The notes below the pieces were generated by a model. That model saw only the letters and a program-made list of their open reading frames with translations, did not search any database and was not told where the DNA came from. Below, in pieces: positions 25,082 through 33,343 of a stretch of DNA of 64,000 nucleotides. Within the stretch, counting starts at the first letter, position 1. Each line of letters begins with the position of its first letter. The position numbers and the translations under genes are program-made. The DNA lies in NCBI GenBank assembly GCA_944321435.1, contig CALULH010000008.1, positions 1-64,000 on the forward strand, written 5' to 3'. Source of the DNA: an uncultured Coriobacteriaceae bacterium. GTDB taxonomy: Bacteria > Actinomycetota > Coriobacteriia > Coriobacteriales > Coriobacteriaceae.

Positions 25082-25198
25082 GTTACGTCCTTTGTCCTCG
25101 CAGTTTAACGGAACCGTACACGCATCCAGCATACCGCACCTTTGCGGAGGCCGGCGCAGCAGGATGCCCCCTCTGAGAACAAGGCGGGGGCAAAGCTC

Positions 25199-26425
25199 CT
25201 ACCGGGTCGTTGCGCCCAAGAGACGCAAGGTCCCCATCAGCACCTGCGCCGCCTTGTCGCTGGAAGCCGCCGCGCGCGCCAAGACCTCGTCATGCGTGAG
25301 GTCGGCGCTGCCGGCGGTATTGGTCACCAGCGTGAGGCCCATGACCTCCATGCCGAGCGCACGCGCCATGATGACCTCGCACACCGCGCTCATTCCCACG
25401 TACCGCGCGCCCAGCGCACGGAGCATGGCGACCTCGGCCGGCGTTTCGTAGCTGGGGCCCAGAAGCCCCGCGTACACGCCCTCGTCCAACGCAATGCCGG
25501 CCTCCTCGGCCGCGGCGCGCGCAAACTGCCGCAGATAGGGCGAGTACGTCTCGCCCATGGCCACAAAGGGCGTCTCCACGACCGAGCCGATCGTGCGGCA
25601 CGCCAAGGGATTGCGCCCCGTCAGGTTGATATGGTCGGCGAGCAGTCCCAGGGTGCCGGGCTCAATAGCCGGGTCCAAGCCGCCGGTCGCGCACGAGAAG
25701 ATCACGTCGCGACATCCGATGCGGTGCGCGTGTCGCACAAGCGCCGTGACCTCTTGCTCAGAAAAGCCCTGGTACAGATGGATGCGCCCGGGATACACCA
25801 CAACCGGCACGCCCTCGATGGTCCCCACCAGCGCCTCGAAGCGATGCCCCTCGACCGGCTGCGCGCCGTCCGGGAAGCCCTCTATGTCGCTGTACGGTAT
25901 GCGGCGCACCACGTGCACGCACGCCGCCAGGTTGCCCATGCCGCTCCCCAGCATAATGGCAACCGGATGCTCCACGCTCGGCTCGCAGAACGCGACCTTC
26001 TCCTCATCTACCACGGTGATCCCTTCCTTTCGCAAAAGCTCCGCGGCAACGCCCCACCCCGGCACCAGCCGGCCGGTGAACGTGCCGTCGTAAATACGCC
26101 CTGACCCGCACGACGGGCTCTTGGCCTTCAATATAGCAAGCCGCGCGGCACACGCCTGCGCGCGGTCGGCACATTTACGGGCACCGGCGGCAAAGGCCTC
26201 GCTAACGTCGCGGCCGTCGCGGTCGCGCACCGTTCCGTCGGACTGGCGCTCCGCCGGCGGGCGCGGGCGAGAAAGGCAGCCGGCCGACTCCGGGCATATG
26301 CGCACGGCCCTGATGCCCGGACGCGCCACCAGGCGCTCAACGGCCCCCTGCGGCCGCGCCTGCCCGTCAAACCGGCACGGAACCCCCACCAAGCATGCGC
26401 TCACAACGATGTCCATAACCCCCAT
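25199..26425 (-). CDS. Fusion of a DUF523 (TudS-like thiouracil desulfurase) domain to a purine nucleoside phosphorylase
   Basis: Residues 1-150 form a DUF523 domain with Cys11 and Cys17 (SACLVGVPCRFDG), Cys44, Glu46 and Cys50 (ICPESAGC) and Cys106 (KSPSCGSG), ending TGRLVPGWGVAAELL. The characterised DUF523 protein TudS uses a cysteine-bound [4Fe-4S] cluster to remove sulfur from 2-thiouracil. Residues ~152-408 are a trimeric-type purine nucleoside phosphorylase: AIMLGSGMGNL, VVYPGRIHLYQGFS, FSCATGGLDP, YVGMSAVCEVIMARALGMEVMGLTLVTNTAG. The product is cytoplasmic. The fusion suggests salvage or detoxification of thiolated nucleobases or nucleosides. The ATG has GAGAGGAGG upstream and no internal start is evident at the joint. 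The gene stands alone. Confidence 0.85.
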   Translation of the reverse strand: MGVMDIVVSACLVGVPCRFDGQARPQGAVERLVARPGIRAVRICPESAGCLSRPRPPAERQSDGTVRDRDGRDVSEAFAAGARKCADRAQACAARLAILKAKSPSCGSGRIYDGTFTGRLVPGWGVAAELLRKEGITVVDEEKVAFCEPSVEHPVAIMLGSGMGNLAACVHVVRRIPYSDIEGFPDGAQPVEGHRFEALVGTIEGVPVVVYPGRIHLYQGFSEQEVTALVRHAHRIGCRDVIFSCATGGLDPAIEPGTLGLLADHINLTGRNPLACRTIGSVVETPFVAMGETYSPYLRQFARAAAEEAGIALDEGVYAGLLGPSYETPAEVAMLRALGARYVGMSAVCEVIMARALGMEVMGLTLVTNTAGSADLTHDEVLARAAASSDKAAQVLMGTLRLLGATTR

Positions 26426-26529
26426 TGCGGGCCTCCTCTCGTCAACAGCCTACTCCGAGCGTACCACCACCGCGCCTCTGCAGCAGCGCCCCACCTCGCC
26501 CGCCTTCCTGCGCGCGGAGGTGCCGCATG

Positions 26530-26556
26530 AAAAAAAAGGCCCCGCGCTGCGGGGCC
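26530..26556 (-). terminator. Intrinsic terminator after the SurA-like gene
   Basis: An 8-bp GC stem (GGCCCCGC/GCGGGGCC) with a 3-base loop is followed on the minus strand by eight consecutive T. It lies about 60 bases past the stop at 26619. Confidence 0.9.
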
Positions 26557-26618
26557 TCTCGTCAGGGCGTTCGCAAGCCTTCTCGCCGAGGCTGCCGCCG
26601 GATGCTCGCCGTCTGTCG

Positions 26619-27788
26619 TTAGATGTAGAGCCCGTACACCTCAACGTTGGCGTTGGCGTACAGCCCGTTGATGTAGTCGGCCCATGCGGTCTGGCTCTCG
26701 GTTGTCTGGGTGGCGTACTGCTGGTAGGCAACGTAGTAGGCTGTCTGCGCCTGGGTGTAGGTCGCGCCGTCGGCGCTCCACTCCTCACCGGAAAGTGCCT
26801 GGTAGAACGGGCCGTCGGTACGTGCCCAGGTTCCGGCCTCGCTATCCCACTCGTCGCCGGCAAGCCCGATGATGTAATCGGCGTACTGCTTGTCAACGGT
26901 CTCGTTGTTGCCGTCGGCAGGCTCGGAGGGGGCCTCGGGCGCCGTGGCGCCGGCGCTGTCGGGCACAACCTGCTCCAGCAGCTTCTGCTGCAGGCAGTTC
27001 TCGCGCACGATCTCCTTTGCCTGGTCGGCCGTCACGCCGTACTGCTCGGCCAGCTGATCGTAGTCGGAGCTGCCCAGGGCCTCCTCGGCATACGCGGTCA
27101 GCTCGTCGTCCGTCACCTCGATGCCGCGCGCGTCGGCGTCGGCCAGCAGGATCTGCGTGCGCACGTAACCCAGGATGGTCTCGGCGGACGGCGCGTCGTA
27201 CGTGCCGTCGTCGTTCTTGACGTTGTCCACGCTGTACTGCGTCTCAATGGCCTGGCGCGCCGTGATGCCGTGGCGCGCGCCGTTGTAGGTGTAGCTCGCC
27301 ACTACGTCGTCAAGCTGATCCTCGGAAAGCGCGCTCGTGCCGGTGCCGTGGCCGCCAAAGCCGCCCGACCCCACGAAGTACCCGCCGATGGCAAAGACCA
27401 CGGCGGCGATCATCACCGCGGCCACCGCGATCGGCAGCTTGACGCCGATCCCGCCCTTTTTACCGCCGCCGCCCTTGGCGTCCGTCTGGATGGGGCTCTT
27501 CTCGTCCTGATCCATGTCCTTGCCTCCATTGTCGTCGTCGGTGGGGAAATGCGAGCCGGCAGCCGCCTTCTCGCGCGCAATGCGCTCCGAAGTCGCGCGG
27601 TTCAGCCGCGCCTCCTCCTCGAGCGCGGCCTGAGCCGCCGCCTCGGCATCGGCTGCCGGGTCGTGCGCGCGGCCGATCAGCTCGACAGGGTTGTCCGCCG
27701 ACGGGTCCGGGCCCGTGCCGCGCTCGATGATCTCGATGTCGCGGTCTTCCTCATCGCGGAAATCGTCTTTCCTCACTACCAGTCCCAT
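26619..27788 (-). CDS. Membrane-anchored SurA_N-like protein of unknown function
   Basis: The 389-residue protein has an acidic N-terminal cytoplasmic region of about 110 residues and one membrane helix (GVKLPIAVAAVMIAAVVFAI, ~117-137). The external region holds a helical SurA_N/trigger-factor-like chaperone segment (TILGYVRTQILLADADARGIEVTDDELTAYAEEAL...YGVTADQAKEIVRENCLQQKLLEQVV). The C-terminal ~90 residues are rich in Tyr, Trp and Thr. I see no PPIase domain. It may help fold or anchor exported proteins, by analogy with SurA/PrsA-type chaperones. It is monocistronic, with a good terminator behind it. Confidence 0.6.
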   Translation of the reverse strand: MGLVVRKDDFRDEEDRDIEIIERGTGPDPSADNPVELIGRAHDPAADAEAAAQAALEEEARLNRATSERIAREKAAAGSHFPTDDDNGGKDMDQDEKSPIQTDAKGGGGKKGGIGVKLPIAVAAVMIAAVVFAIGGYFVGSGGFGGHGTGTSALSEDQLDDVVASYTYNGARHGITARQAIETQYSVDNVKNDDGTYDAPSAETILGYVRTQILLADADARGIEVTDDELTAYAEEALGSSDYDQLAEQYGVTADQAKEIVRENCLQQKLLEQVVPDSAGATAPEAPSEPADGNNETVDKQYADYIIGLAGDEWDSEAGTWARTDGPFYQALSGEEWSADGATYTQAQTAYYVAYQQYATQTTESQTAWADYINGLYANANVEVYGLYI

Positions 27789-27914
27789 GCGCCATCCTCC
27801 TTCTGCGCATCAGGTTCACGTACGCAGATGGCATGCGCTCGCCGACGCACAGCGGCGCGCACATGCCACCCAACCGCTTCTTCCCCTCGTCTTGCCGGGG
27901 AAGCGCGCGATAAG

Positions 27915-27956
27915 CGCCCGCCGCGGAAGCTCCACAGCAATCTACCGCGGCGGGCG
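27915..27956. terminator. Inverted repeat after isocitrate dehydrogenase, possible terminator
   Basis: A 12-bp stem (CGCCCGCCGCGG with CCGCGGCGGGCG) spans an 18-base loop, 16 bases past the stop of the isocitrate dehydrogenase gene. It has no T-run, so termination strength is uncertain. Confidence 0.5.
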
Positions 27957-27971
27957 GTGCGCCCCAGGGCG

Positions 27972-29054
27972 CTACAGCGCGGCGATCACCGCGTCGGCAA
28001 AGGCCTGCGTTCCCACCGCGCCCTCGGTGGAGCCGGTGAGCGCGCGCTTGACATCGCCCGTAACCGTCTGCCCGGCCGCCAGCGTGGCGCGCACGGCGGC
28101 GCGGATGCGCGCAGCCGCCTCGTCCTCGCCCAGATAATCCAGGAGCATGCAGGCCGAGAGGATCTCAGCCGTGGGGTTGGCAACGTCGCGCCCGGCGATA
28201 TCGGGCGCCGAGCCGTGTGTGGGTTCGAAGATAGCGCAGTCCGCGCCGATGTTGGCTCCGGGGGCCATGCCGAGGCCGCCCACCAGGCCGGCGGCAAGGT
28301 CGCTCACGATATCGCCGTACAGGTTGGGGAGCACCAGCACGTCGAAGTCCTCCGGATGCATGACGAGCCCCATGCACGTGGCATCAACGATCTTGTCCTC
28401 AAAGGCAATGTCGGGATAGCGGGAGGCAACCCCGCGCGCCGCGGCCAGAAACAGCCCGTCGGTGGCCTTCATGATGTTGGCCTTGTGCACCGCGGTGACC
28501 TTCTTGCGGCCATGGCTCCGCGCGTACTCGAAGGCGTAGCGCACAATACGCTCCGACCCCATGTTCGAGATGGGCTTGAGCGAAATCGCGGCGTCCTCGG
28601 GAATGGCGGTCGCGCAATTTTCGGCTACCAGCTCGCGCAGCTCGCGGTGACCAAAGTCCCCGACGCCGAACTCGATGCCGGCGTAGAGGTCCTCGGTGTT
28701 CTCGCGGATGATCACCAGGTCGACGTCGTTGTAGCGCGAGCCGTCGCCGGGCATGGAAACGCACGGGCGCACGCAGGCGTACAGGTCGAACTCCTGGCGC
28801 AGCGCCACGTTGATGCTGCGGAAGCCGGTTCCCACCGGCGTGGTGACCGGGCCCTTGATGGCCACGCCCACCTCGCGGATAGCATCGAGCACGTGGGTGG
28901 GCAGCGGCATGCCGTACTGCTCGATCACGCCGGCGCCGGCTTGAACCTCGCGCCAGGCAATGTCAACACCGGCGGCGGCGAGCACGCGCCGCATGGCCGT
29001 CGTGATCTCCGGGCCGATGCCGTCGCCCGGAATAAGAACCACCTCGTGGGACAT
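27972..29054 (-). CDS. Isocitrate/isopropylmalate dehydrogenase family; probable NAD-dependent isocitrate dehydrogenase
   Basis: The 360-residue protein has VVLIPGDGIGPEI at the start, KGPVTTPVGTGFRSINVALRQ, the ENTEDLYAGIE block, HKANIMKATDGLFL, and DIVSDLAAGLVGGLGMAPGANIG with THGSAPDIAG. ENTEDLY and VGTGFRSINVALR favour isocitrate over isopropylmalate dehydrogenase. The enzyme would oxidise isocitrate to 2-oxoglutarate in the cytoplasm, probably to supply glutamate because no other TCA genes are nearby. The ATG shares its A with the stop of the HEAT-like gene, so the pair is coupled. Some family members act on homoisocitrate or tartrate, so exact specificity is less certain. Confidence 0.83.
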   Translation of the reverse strand: MSHEVVLIPGDGIGPEITTAMRRVLAAAGVDIAWREVQAGAGVIEQYGMPLPTHVLDAIREVGVAIKGPVTTPVGTGFRSINVALRQEFDLYACVRPCVSMPGDGSRYNDVDLVIIRENTEDLYAGIEFGVGDFGHRELRELVAENCATAIPEDAAISLKPISNMGSERIVRYAFEYARSHGRKKVTAVHKANIMKATDGLFLAAARGVASRYPDIAFEDKIVDATCMGLVMHPEDFDVLVLPNLYGDIVSDLAAGLVGGLGMAPGANIGADCAIFEPTHGSAPDIAGRDVANPTAEILSACMLLDYLGEDEAAARIRAAVRATLAAGQTVTGDVKRALTGSTEGAVGTQAFADAVIAAL

Positions 29055-29740
29055 CAATCCTCATCCTCCTCGTCGTCGCCGGCACGCGTGCGCCGGGCCT
29101 CGGGGTTGTCGAGCGAGAAGCGCTCCACCAGCAGATGGTAGATCTCGGCAGAGCGCGCCTTCAAGTAGTTTCCCTTACCGTTCTCAGCATCGAAACGAAT
29201 CCGCGCGGCAAGCTCCTCGGCCACGCCCGCGTCGATGGGACCCTGGGCGAAGGCCAGAAGGCAGCCCAGCATGTCGCGGTACTCAAGATCCCCGTGGTAG
29301 CACTGGATGGCCTCGTCGATGACGGGCCACGCCGCGCGCGAGGCCGCCTCGTCCGTCGCGGCGTACGCGGCGAGGAACCGGAAGGCCGACAAGCGCAGCG
29401 TCGCCGAGTCCTCGTCGAAAAGCGCGGCCTCGGCGCCGTCGACGGCGTCGGCAAGGCCCTCGGCGCCCAGGGGCACCAGAAGCGTCAGCGCGTCGAGGAC
29501 CTCCCAGCGCGTCTGCGCCTCGGGCCGGTAGAGCGCGTCCACCAGGTCGGGCACGAAGCCCTTCAAGGGCTCCGGGTCGCGCTCGGCGAGCAGGTGCACC
29601 ACGTGCGCGGCGAACTGCCGCTTGCGGCGCGTCTGCCCCTCGAGCTCCTCGACCAGGCGCGCCAGCGCCTCGCGGTCGTGCTCAACGCGCTCGAGCTCCT
29701 GCTCGTCGCGCTCGTCAATACGCTCTTCGGTTTGAGCCAT
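29054..29740 (-). CDS. Conserved helical (HEAT-like) protein of unknown function
   Basis: The 228-residue soluble protein is almost all helix, with repeated ~35-residue units such as FVPDLVDALYRPEAQTRWEVLDALTLLV and LRLSAFRFLAAYAATDEAASRAAWPVIDEA, like HEAT/ARM repeats. It starts with a charged coil (EERIDERDEQELERVEHDREAL) and ends in an acidic tail GDDEEDED. I do not recognise a family. It is translationally coupled to isocitrate dehydrogenase through a TGATG overlap, which hints at a regulatory or scaffold role for that enzyme. Confidence 0.6.
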   Translation of the reverse strand: MAQTEERIDERDEQELERVEHDREALARLVEELEGQTRRKRQFAAHVVHLLAERDPEPLKGFVPDLVDALYRPEAQTRWEVLDALTLLVPLGAEGLADAVDGAEAALFDEDSATLRLSAFRFLAAYAATDEAASRAAWPVIDEAIQCYHGDLEYRDMLGCLLAFAQGPIDAGVAEELAARIRFDAENGKGNYLKARSAEIYHLLVERFSLDNPEARRTRAGDDEEDED

Positions 29741-29807
29741 ATACCCCTCCGTCTACGTTCGCGCCCGCGCCCCTGCGCTCAGCAGGTACGCGGGCGATAT
29801 GTGCGGT

Positions 29808-29847
29808 CAAAAGCGCGCGGCGCCGGAACCCATAGCCGGCGCCGCGC
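29808..29847 (-). terminator. Terminator after the small membrane protein gene
   Basis: A 12-bp stem (GCGCGGCGCCGG/CCGGCGCCGCGC) is followed on the minus strand by CGCTTTTGACC. It lies 14 bases past the stop at 29861. Confidence 0.7.
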
Positions 29848-29860
29848 GGTAACGCAAGCC

Positions 29861-30304
29861 CTAGCGGCGGCGCGAGCGCCGTGCGCCCGCGGTGTCCTTC
29901 TCGCCCGTGCCGCCCACCGAGATCAGGTCGGGCTCCTTCTGGCCGGCGGCGCGGCGCGCGCGTCGCGCGGCGGCAGAGCCCGTCTCGGCGGCCCTGCGGT
30001 GATCCGGGTTGACGTTCAGCAGCCGGTCGACGAGCTTCCACGGTCCCACGGACTCGCCGAAGCCCATCTTGAGGCCCGTAAGGCCGCCGGCGATGACGCC
30101 CACCGGCACCGCGTACAGAAGCACGAGCCCCACAACGCCCAGCAGAACCGTGATGGCGATTCCCCCCGCGATGACGCCCAGGTTGTACCAACCGTACGCG
30201 CCGGCCGTCTCCGCGCGCTCGCCGAGCTCCGTGCCGATGCGGTAGCCGATAAGCACCCCCAGCACGAAAAGCACCGCGAAGCAGATGGCGAAAGCTACGT
30301 CCAC
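29861..30304 (-). CDS. Small membrane protein of unknown function
   Basis: The 147-residue protein has three probable membrane helices within the first ~95 residues (AFAICFAVLFVLGVLIGYRIG, LGVIAGGIAITVLLGVVGLVLLY, PVGVIAGGLTGLKMG). A basic cytoplasmic tail ends GGTGEKDTAGARRSRRR. The tail encodes one copy of the GGGCGAGAA motif on the minus strand. It follows the hydroxyacid dehydrogenase by 3 bases and is probably cotranscribed. No family is recognised. Confidence 0.55.
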   Translation of the reverse strand: MDVAFAICFAVLFVLGVLIGYRIGTELGERAETAGAYGWYNLGVIAGGIAITVLLGVVGLVLLYAVPVGVIAGGLTGLKMGFGESVGPWKLVDRLLNVNPDHRRAAETGSAAARRARRAAGQKEPDLISVGGTGEKDTAGARRSRRR

Positions 30305-30307
30305 ACG

Positions 30308-31435
30308 CTACTCCCCGTGATGATGGCAGCAGTGCTCGCCGCCCTCGTGATGATGGCCGTGACGGCACTCGTGGTCGCCGCCGTGATGATGGCCCTCGCC
30401 GTGGCAGCACTCGCCGTCCTCGTGATGGTGCCCGTGGCAGCACTCGTGGTCATCGCCGTCGTGGCCGTGATCGTGGTCGCAGCCGCAGCCGCACTCCTCG
30501 TCATGCTCGTGGGCGGCGGTGTAAAGCGACCAGTCCAGGCCCGCCGCCACCGCGTCGGCCTCCTCCTGGTACAGCAGCGTGATGCCCTGCGTGCCCATCT
30601 CGGCGCCGCCGATGGCCTCCAGCATGTCGTAGAGGGTGAAGGCGGTCTCGGCGCCGGGCAGCGCGATCTCCTTGTCCTCGGCCGTCTGCAGCGCCAGGCC
30701 CAGATCCTTGAGGAAGTGCTTCACCATGAAGCCGGGTTTGTAGTCGCCCTCGAGGGAGCGCGGGGCGAGCGTGCGCAGCGCGCCCGACTCGCCGGTGCCC
30801 GAGCAGATGAGCTGGCGCACCTGCTCCTGGTCGAGCCCGCACTGCTCGGCAAAGGCCAGCGCGTCGGCCATGCCCACCATGGCGGACGCCAGCGCCACCT
30901 GGTTGGCGAGCTTGGCCTCCTGGCCCTTGCCCGCGCCGCCAAAGCAGCAGATCTTGGCGCCGAAGGTCTCCAGGATGGCGCGGACCGGCTCGATGTCGGC
31001 CTCGGTGGCGCCGGCGATGAGCGTGAGGGTGCCGTCGATGGCGCCCTGCTCGCCGCCCGTCACCGGGCAGTCAAAGGCCATCTTGCCCATGACCTGCGCC
31101 GACTCCGCGATATCGCGCGCCAGCTCGGGCGAGGAGGTGGTGAGGTCGATGAGCACGGCGCCCTTCTTGGCGCAGCGCAGCAGCCCCTCGGTGGTGAGGT
31201 AGGTCTCCTCAACGTCCTCCGGGTAGCCGAGCATGGTGAAGACCACGTCGGCGTCCGCCGCAGCCTCGGCCGCCGAGTCGGCCCAGTGCGCGCCGCGCTC
31301 CACGAGCGCGTCGGCCTTGGCCTTGGTGCGGTTGTGCACCGTGACGTCGTAGCCGGCGTCCAGGATATGGCCGGCGATGGGGGCCCCCATGATGCCGGTG
31401 CCGATGAAAGCGACCTTCTGCTTGGTGTGTGCCAT
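30308..31435 (-). CDS. Beta-hydroxyacid dehydrogenase (3-hydroxyisobutyrate / tartronate-semialdehyde reductase family) with a His/Cys-rich tail
   Basis: Residues ~5-300 match the family. They show the Rossmann loop FIGTGIMGAPIAGHILDAGYDVTVHNRT, the substrate motif DCPVTGGEQGAIDGTLTLIAGA, the catalytic-Lys context GAGKGQEAKLANQV, and the C-terminal DLGLALQTAEDKEIALPGAETAF. The enzyme would interconvert a 3-hydroxyacid and a semialdehyde with NAD(P). Family members are about 290-300 residues, but this one has 375 because of a ~65-residue tail built from HECCHGHHHEDGECCHG-like units. The tail should bind Ni, Zn or Cu ions and is encoded by imperfect DNA repeats. It may store metal or be a lineage-specific addition. 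Confidence 0.85.
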   Translation of the reverse strand: MAHTKQKVAFIGTGIMGAPIAGHILDAGYDVTVHNRTKAKADALVERGAHWADSAAEAAADADVVFTMLGYPEDVEETYLTTEGLLRCAKKGAVLIDLTTSSPELARDIAESAQVMGKMAFDCPVTGGEQGAIDGTLTLIAGATEADIEPVRAILETFGAKICCFGGAGKGQEAKLANQVALASAMVGMADALAFAEQCGLDQEQVRQLICSGTGESGALRTLAPRSLEGDYKPGFMVKHFLKDLGLALQTAEDKEIALPGAETAFTLYDMLEAIGGAEMGTQGITLLYQEEADAVAAGLDWSLYTAAHEHDEECGCGCDHDHGHDGDDHECCHGHHHEDGECCHGEGHHHGGDHECRHGHHHEGGEHCCHHHGE

Positions 31436-31505
31436 GAACTAGCTCCTTACGCGGGGCCTTCCCCGCCTTGGGTACCGAAAGAATGGAATGTGCGAGAAGC
31501 TCCCC

Positions 31506-32465
31506 TTAGGCCTCGCCGCGGACGCGGCGGGCGATACGGTCGGAAACGCTGATCTTCTCGGCGCGGTTCCTACCCCAGAACAGGATGGCCACCATGCCCG
31601 GCCCCACGTGCGCGCCGATGGTGGGGCCCACGGCGCCGCGGATGATGTTGAGCCCCTCGCAGCCGGGCTCCTTGCGCACCGCCGCCTCGAGCCAGCTGGC
31701 GTCCTTCTCGGAATCGGCCGAGATGATGGAGACGGGCAGGCCGGAGGAGACGTCGTAGTTGTCGCGGAACGACTTCAGGAGGTTCTTGAGGGCCTTCTTG
31801 CGACCGCGCGCCACGCCCGTGAGCGTGAGCGAGCCGGTGAGGTCGAACGAAAGCATGGCCTTGATGTCGAGCTTGCTGGAAAGCTGCGCGGCAGCCGGCG
31901 GGATGCGCCCGCCGGCGGCCAGGAAGTGCAGGCTGTCGAGGGTGAAGTAGCCGTGCACGTAGCTCTTGGCCTCCTCGGCCCAGGTTACGAGCTCCTGAGC
32001 CGTCAGGCCGGCGTCGCGCTGGTGCACCGCCTCGAGCGCCAGCAGCTCGCCGGCGGCGCTGGGCAGGCAGTTGTCGACCACGTAGAGCTCGAAGCCGGGG
32101 TGCTCGGCGCGCACCTGGTCGGCGGCCGTGCAGGCGTTGTTGTAGGCAGACGAGAGGGCCGAGGTGAACGCCAGGAACACCGTGGGCGTGCCCTCCTCGG
32201 CGCAGCTCTCGAAATACTCCAGGTAGCGGCCGACCGACGTTGCGCTGGTCGAGGTCTTGTGACCCTCGCGCATCAGGTCGTAGAAGCCCTGCGGGGTCAT
32301 GGACTGCCACAGGTCGTCGTCGTGCGGGACGCCGTCCAAGATGTAGGGGAAGCCGATGATGTCGACGTCCAGGGTTGCGGCTATCTCGGGGTTGAAATCG
32401 CAGGTGGTGTCCACGCCGATGCGGCAGCCATCGGTACGCGGAGCGGCCTTGGTGACGATGGGCAT
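31506..32465 (-). CDS. DegV family fatty-acid-binding protein
   Basis: The 319-residue protein has the DegV layout: an N-terminal GVDTTCDFNPEIAATLDVDIIGFPYILDG, the TSTSATSVGRYLEYF ligand loop, FTSALSSAYNNACTAA, and the C-terminal GPTIGAHVGPGMVAILFWG. DegV/FakB-type proteins bind a fatty acid in a deep pocket and, with FakA, present it for phosphorylation. No fakA is in this window, so its partner is elsewhere. The gene has its own spacing on both sides. Confidence 0.88.
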   Translation of the reverse strand: MPIVTKAAPRTDGCRIGVDTTCDFNPEIAATLDVDIIGFPYILDGVPHDDDLWQSMTPQGFYDLMREGHKTSTSATSVGRYLEYFESCAEEGTPTVFLAFTSALSSAYNNACTAADQVRAEHPGFELYVVDNCLPSAAGELLALEAVHQRDAGLTAQELVTWAEEAKSYVHGYFTLDSLHFLAAGGRIPPAAAQLSSKLDIKAMLSFDLTGSLTLTGVARGRKKALKNLLKSFRDNYDVSSGLPVSIISADSEKDASWLEAAVRKEPGCEGLNIIRGAVGPTIGAHVGPGMVAILFWGRNRAEKISVSDRIARRVRGEA

Positions 32466-32522
32466 GTGTCGTTCCTCTCACGTGCGTGCTCGGATGCGGC
32501 GCAGGGCGCCGTTTAACGTACG

Positions 32523-32555
32523 CGAAGGCGGCCGCCCCGGTACAGGGCGGCCGCC
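32523..32555. terminator. Strong bidirectional-type hairpin after hpf
   Basis: A 13-bp perfect stem (AAGGCGGCCGCCC/GGGCGGCCGCCTT) with a 7-base loop lies 32 bases past the hpf stop. T-runs are short on both sides. Confidence 0.7.
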
Positions 32556-32586
32556 TTCTGCACAGCTACGCGTTATTGTACGCGCT

Positions 32587-33174
32587 CTACGCGGTCAGCT
32601 TGGGCTTGATGATGCCATATCCACCATTCTTACGGCGATAAATCACGTTGACCACACCGGTGAGGGAGTTCTCGAAGACGTAGAAGTCGTGGCCGAGAAG
32701 GTCCGTCTCCACCAGCGCCTGCTCCTCGGTCATGGGCGCGAGCTCGATGATCTTCTCACGGACCAGCAGGTCGTCCGGCTCCTCCGGCTCGGGCTCGATG
32801 AGGTCCGACAGGTCGTCCACGCGCTCGGCGGGGGCAACCTCGGCCGCGGAGTCGCCGCGCTGGCGGCGGTCAACCACCTTGGTCTTGAACTTGCGCAGCT
32901 GGCGCGCGATCTTGTCGGCGGCCGCGTCGATGGCGAGGTACATGTCGGAGCCGTGCTCGGCAACGCGCACCACCGAGCCACGGGCGCGCACCGTGACCTC
33001 CACGATGGCCGGTTGGGAGATGGAAGGGTTCTTCTCGTAGCGAAGCACGACGTCCACCGTCATGGGGTCGATATCGAAGACCTTGACGGCCGCGCCGATC
33101 TTCTCGTCAACATGAGCGCGCAGCGCATCGGTAACGGTTGTCTTCCGCCCGGAGACCGTGATTTCCATGCTCAC
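32587..33174 (-). CDS. hpf: Long-form ribosome hibernation promoting factor
   Basis: The 195-residue protein has the N-terminal S30AE domain (MEITVSGRKTTVTDALRAHVDEKIG, AIVEVTVRARGSVVRVAEHGSDMYLAIDAAADKIARQLRKFK). An acidic linker (DLIEPEPEEPDDL) joins it to the C-terminal dimerisation domain (MTEEQALVETDLLGHDFYVFEN...VIYRRKNGGYGIIKP). The long form pairs 70S ribosomes into inactive 100S dimers in stationary phase. It is monocistronic with a strong terminator. Confidence 0.95.
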   Translation of the reverse strand: MSMEITVSGRKTTVTDALRAHVDEKIGAAVKVFDIDPMTVDVVLRYEKNPSISQPAIVEVTVRARGSVVRVAEHGSDMYLAIDAAADKIARQLRKFKTKVVDRRQRGDSAAEVAPAERVDDLSDLIEPEPEEPDDLLVREKIIELAPMTEEQALVETDLLGHDFYVFENSLTGVVNVIYRRKNGGYGIIKPKLTA

Positions 33175-33343
33175 TCCAATCTGTCAGGGACACGTACGCG
33201 CGATGCGTACGCTTCATTTGTACCCAAACCCGCGCGGATGTGTCCCTAAACAGACAAGTGGCTTTTTGAGGGCGAGAAAAGCGGCCGGAGTTGCAGCCGA
33301 GGCGCCTGCGCCGACGCGCCGCGGTGGGCGCGGCCCAAACCGG

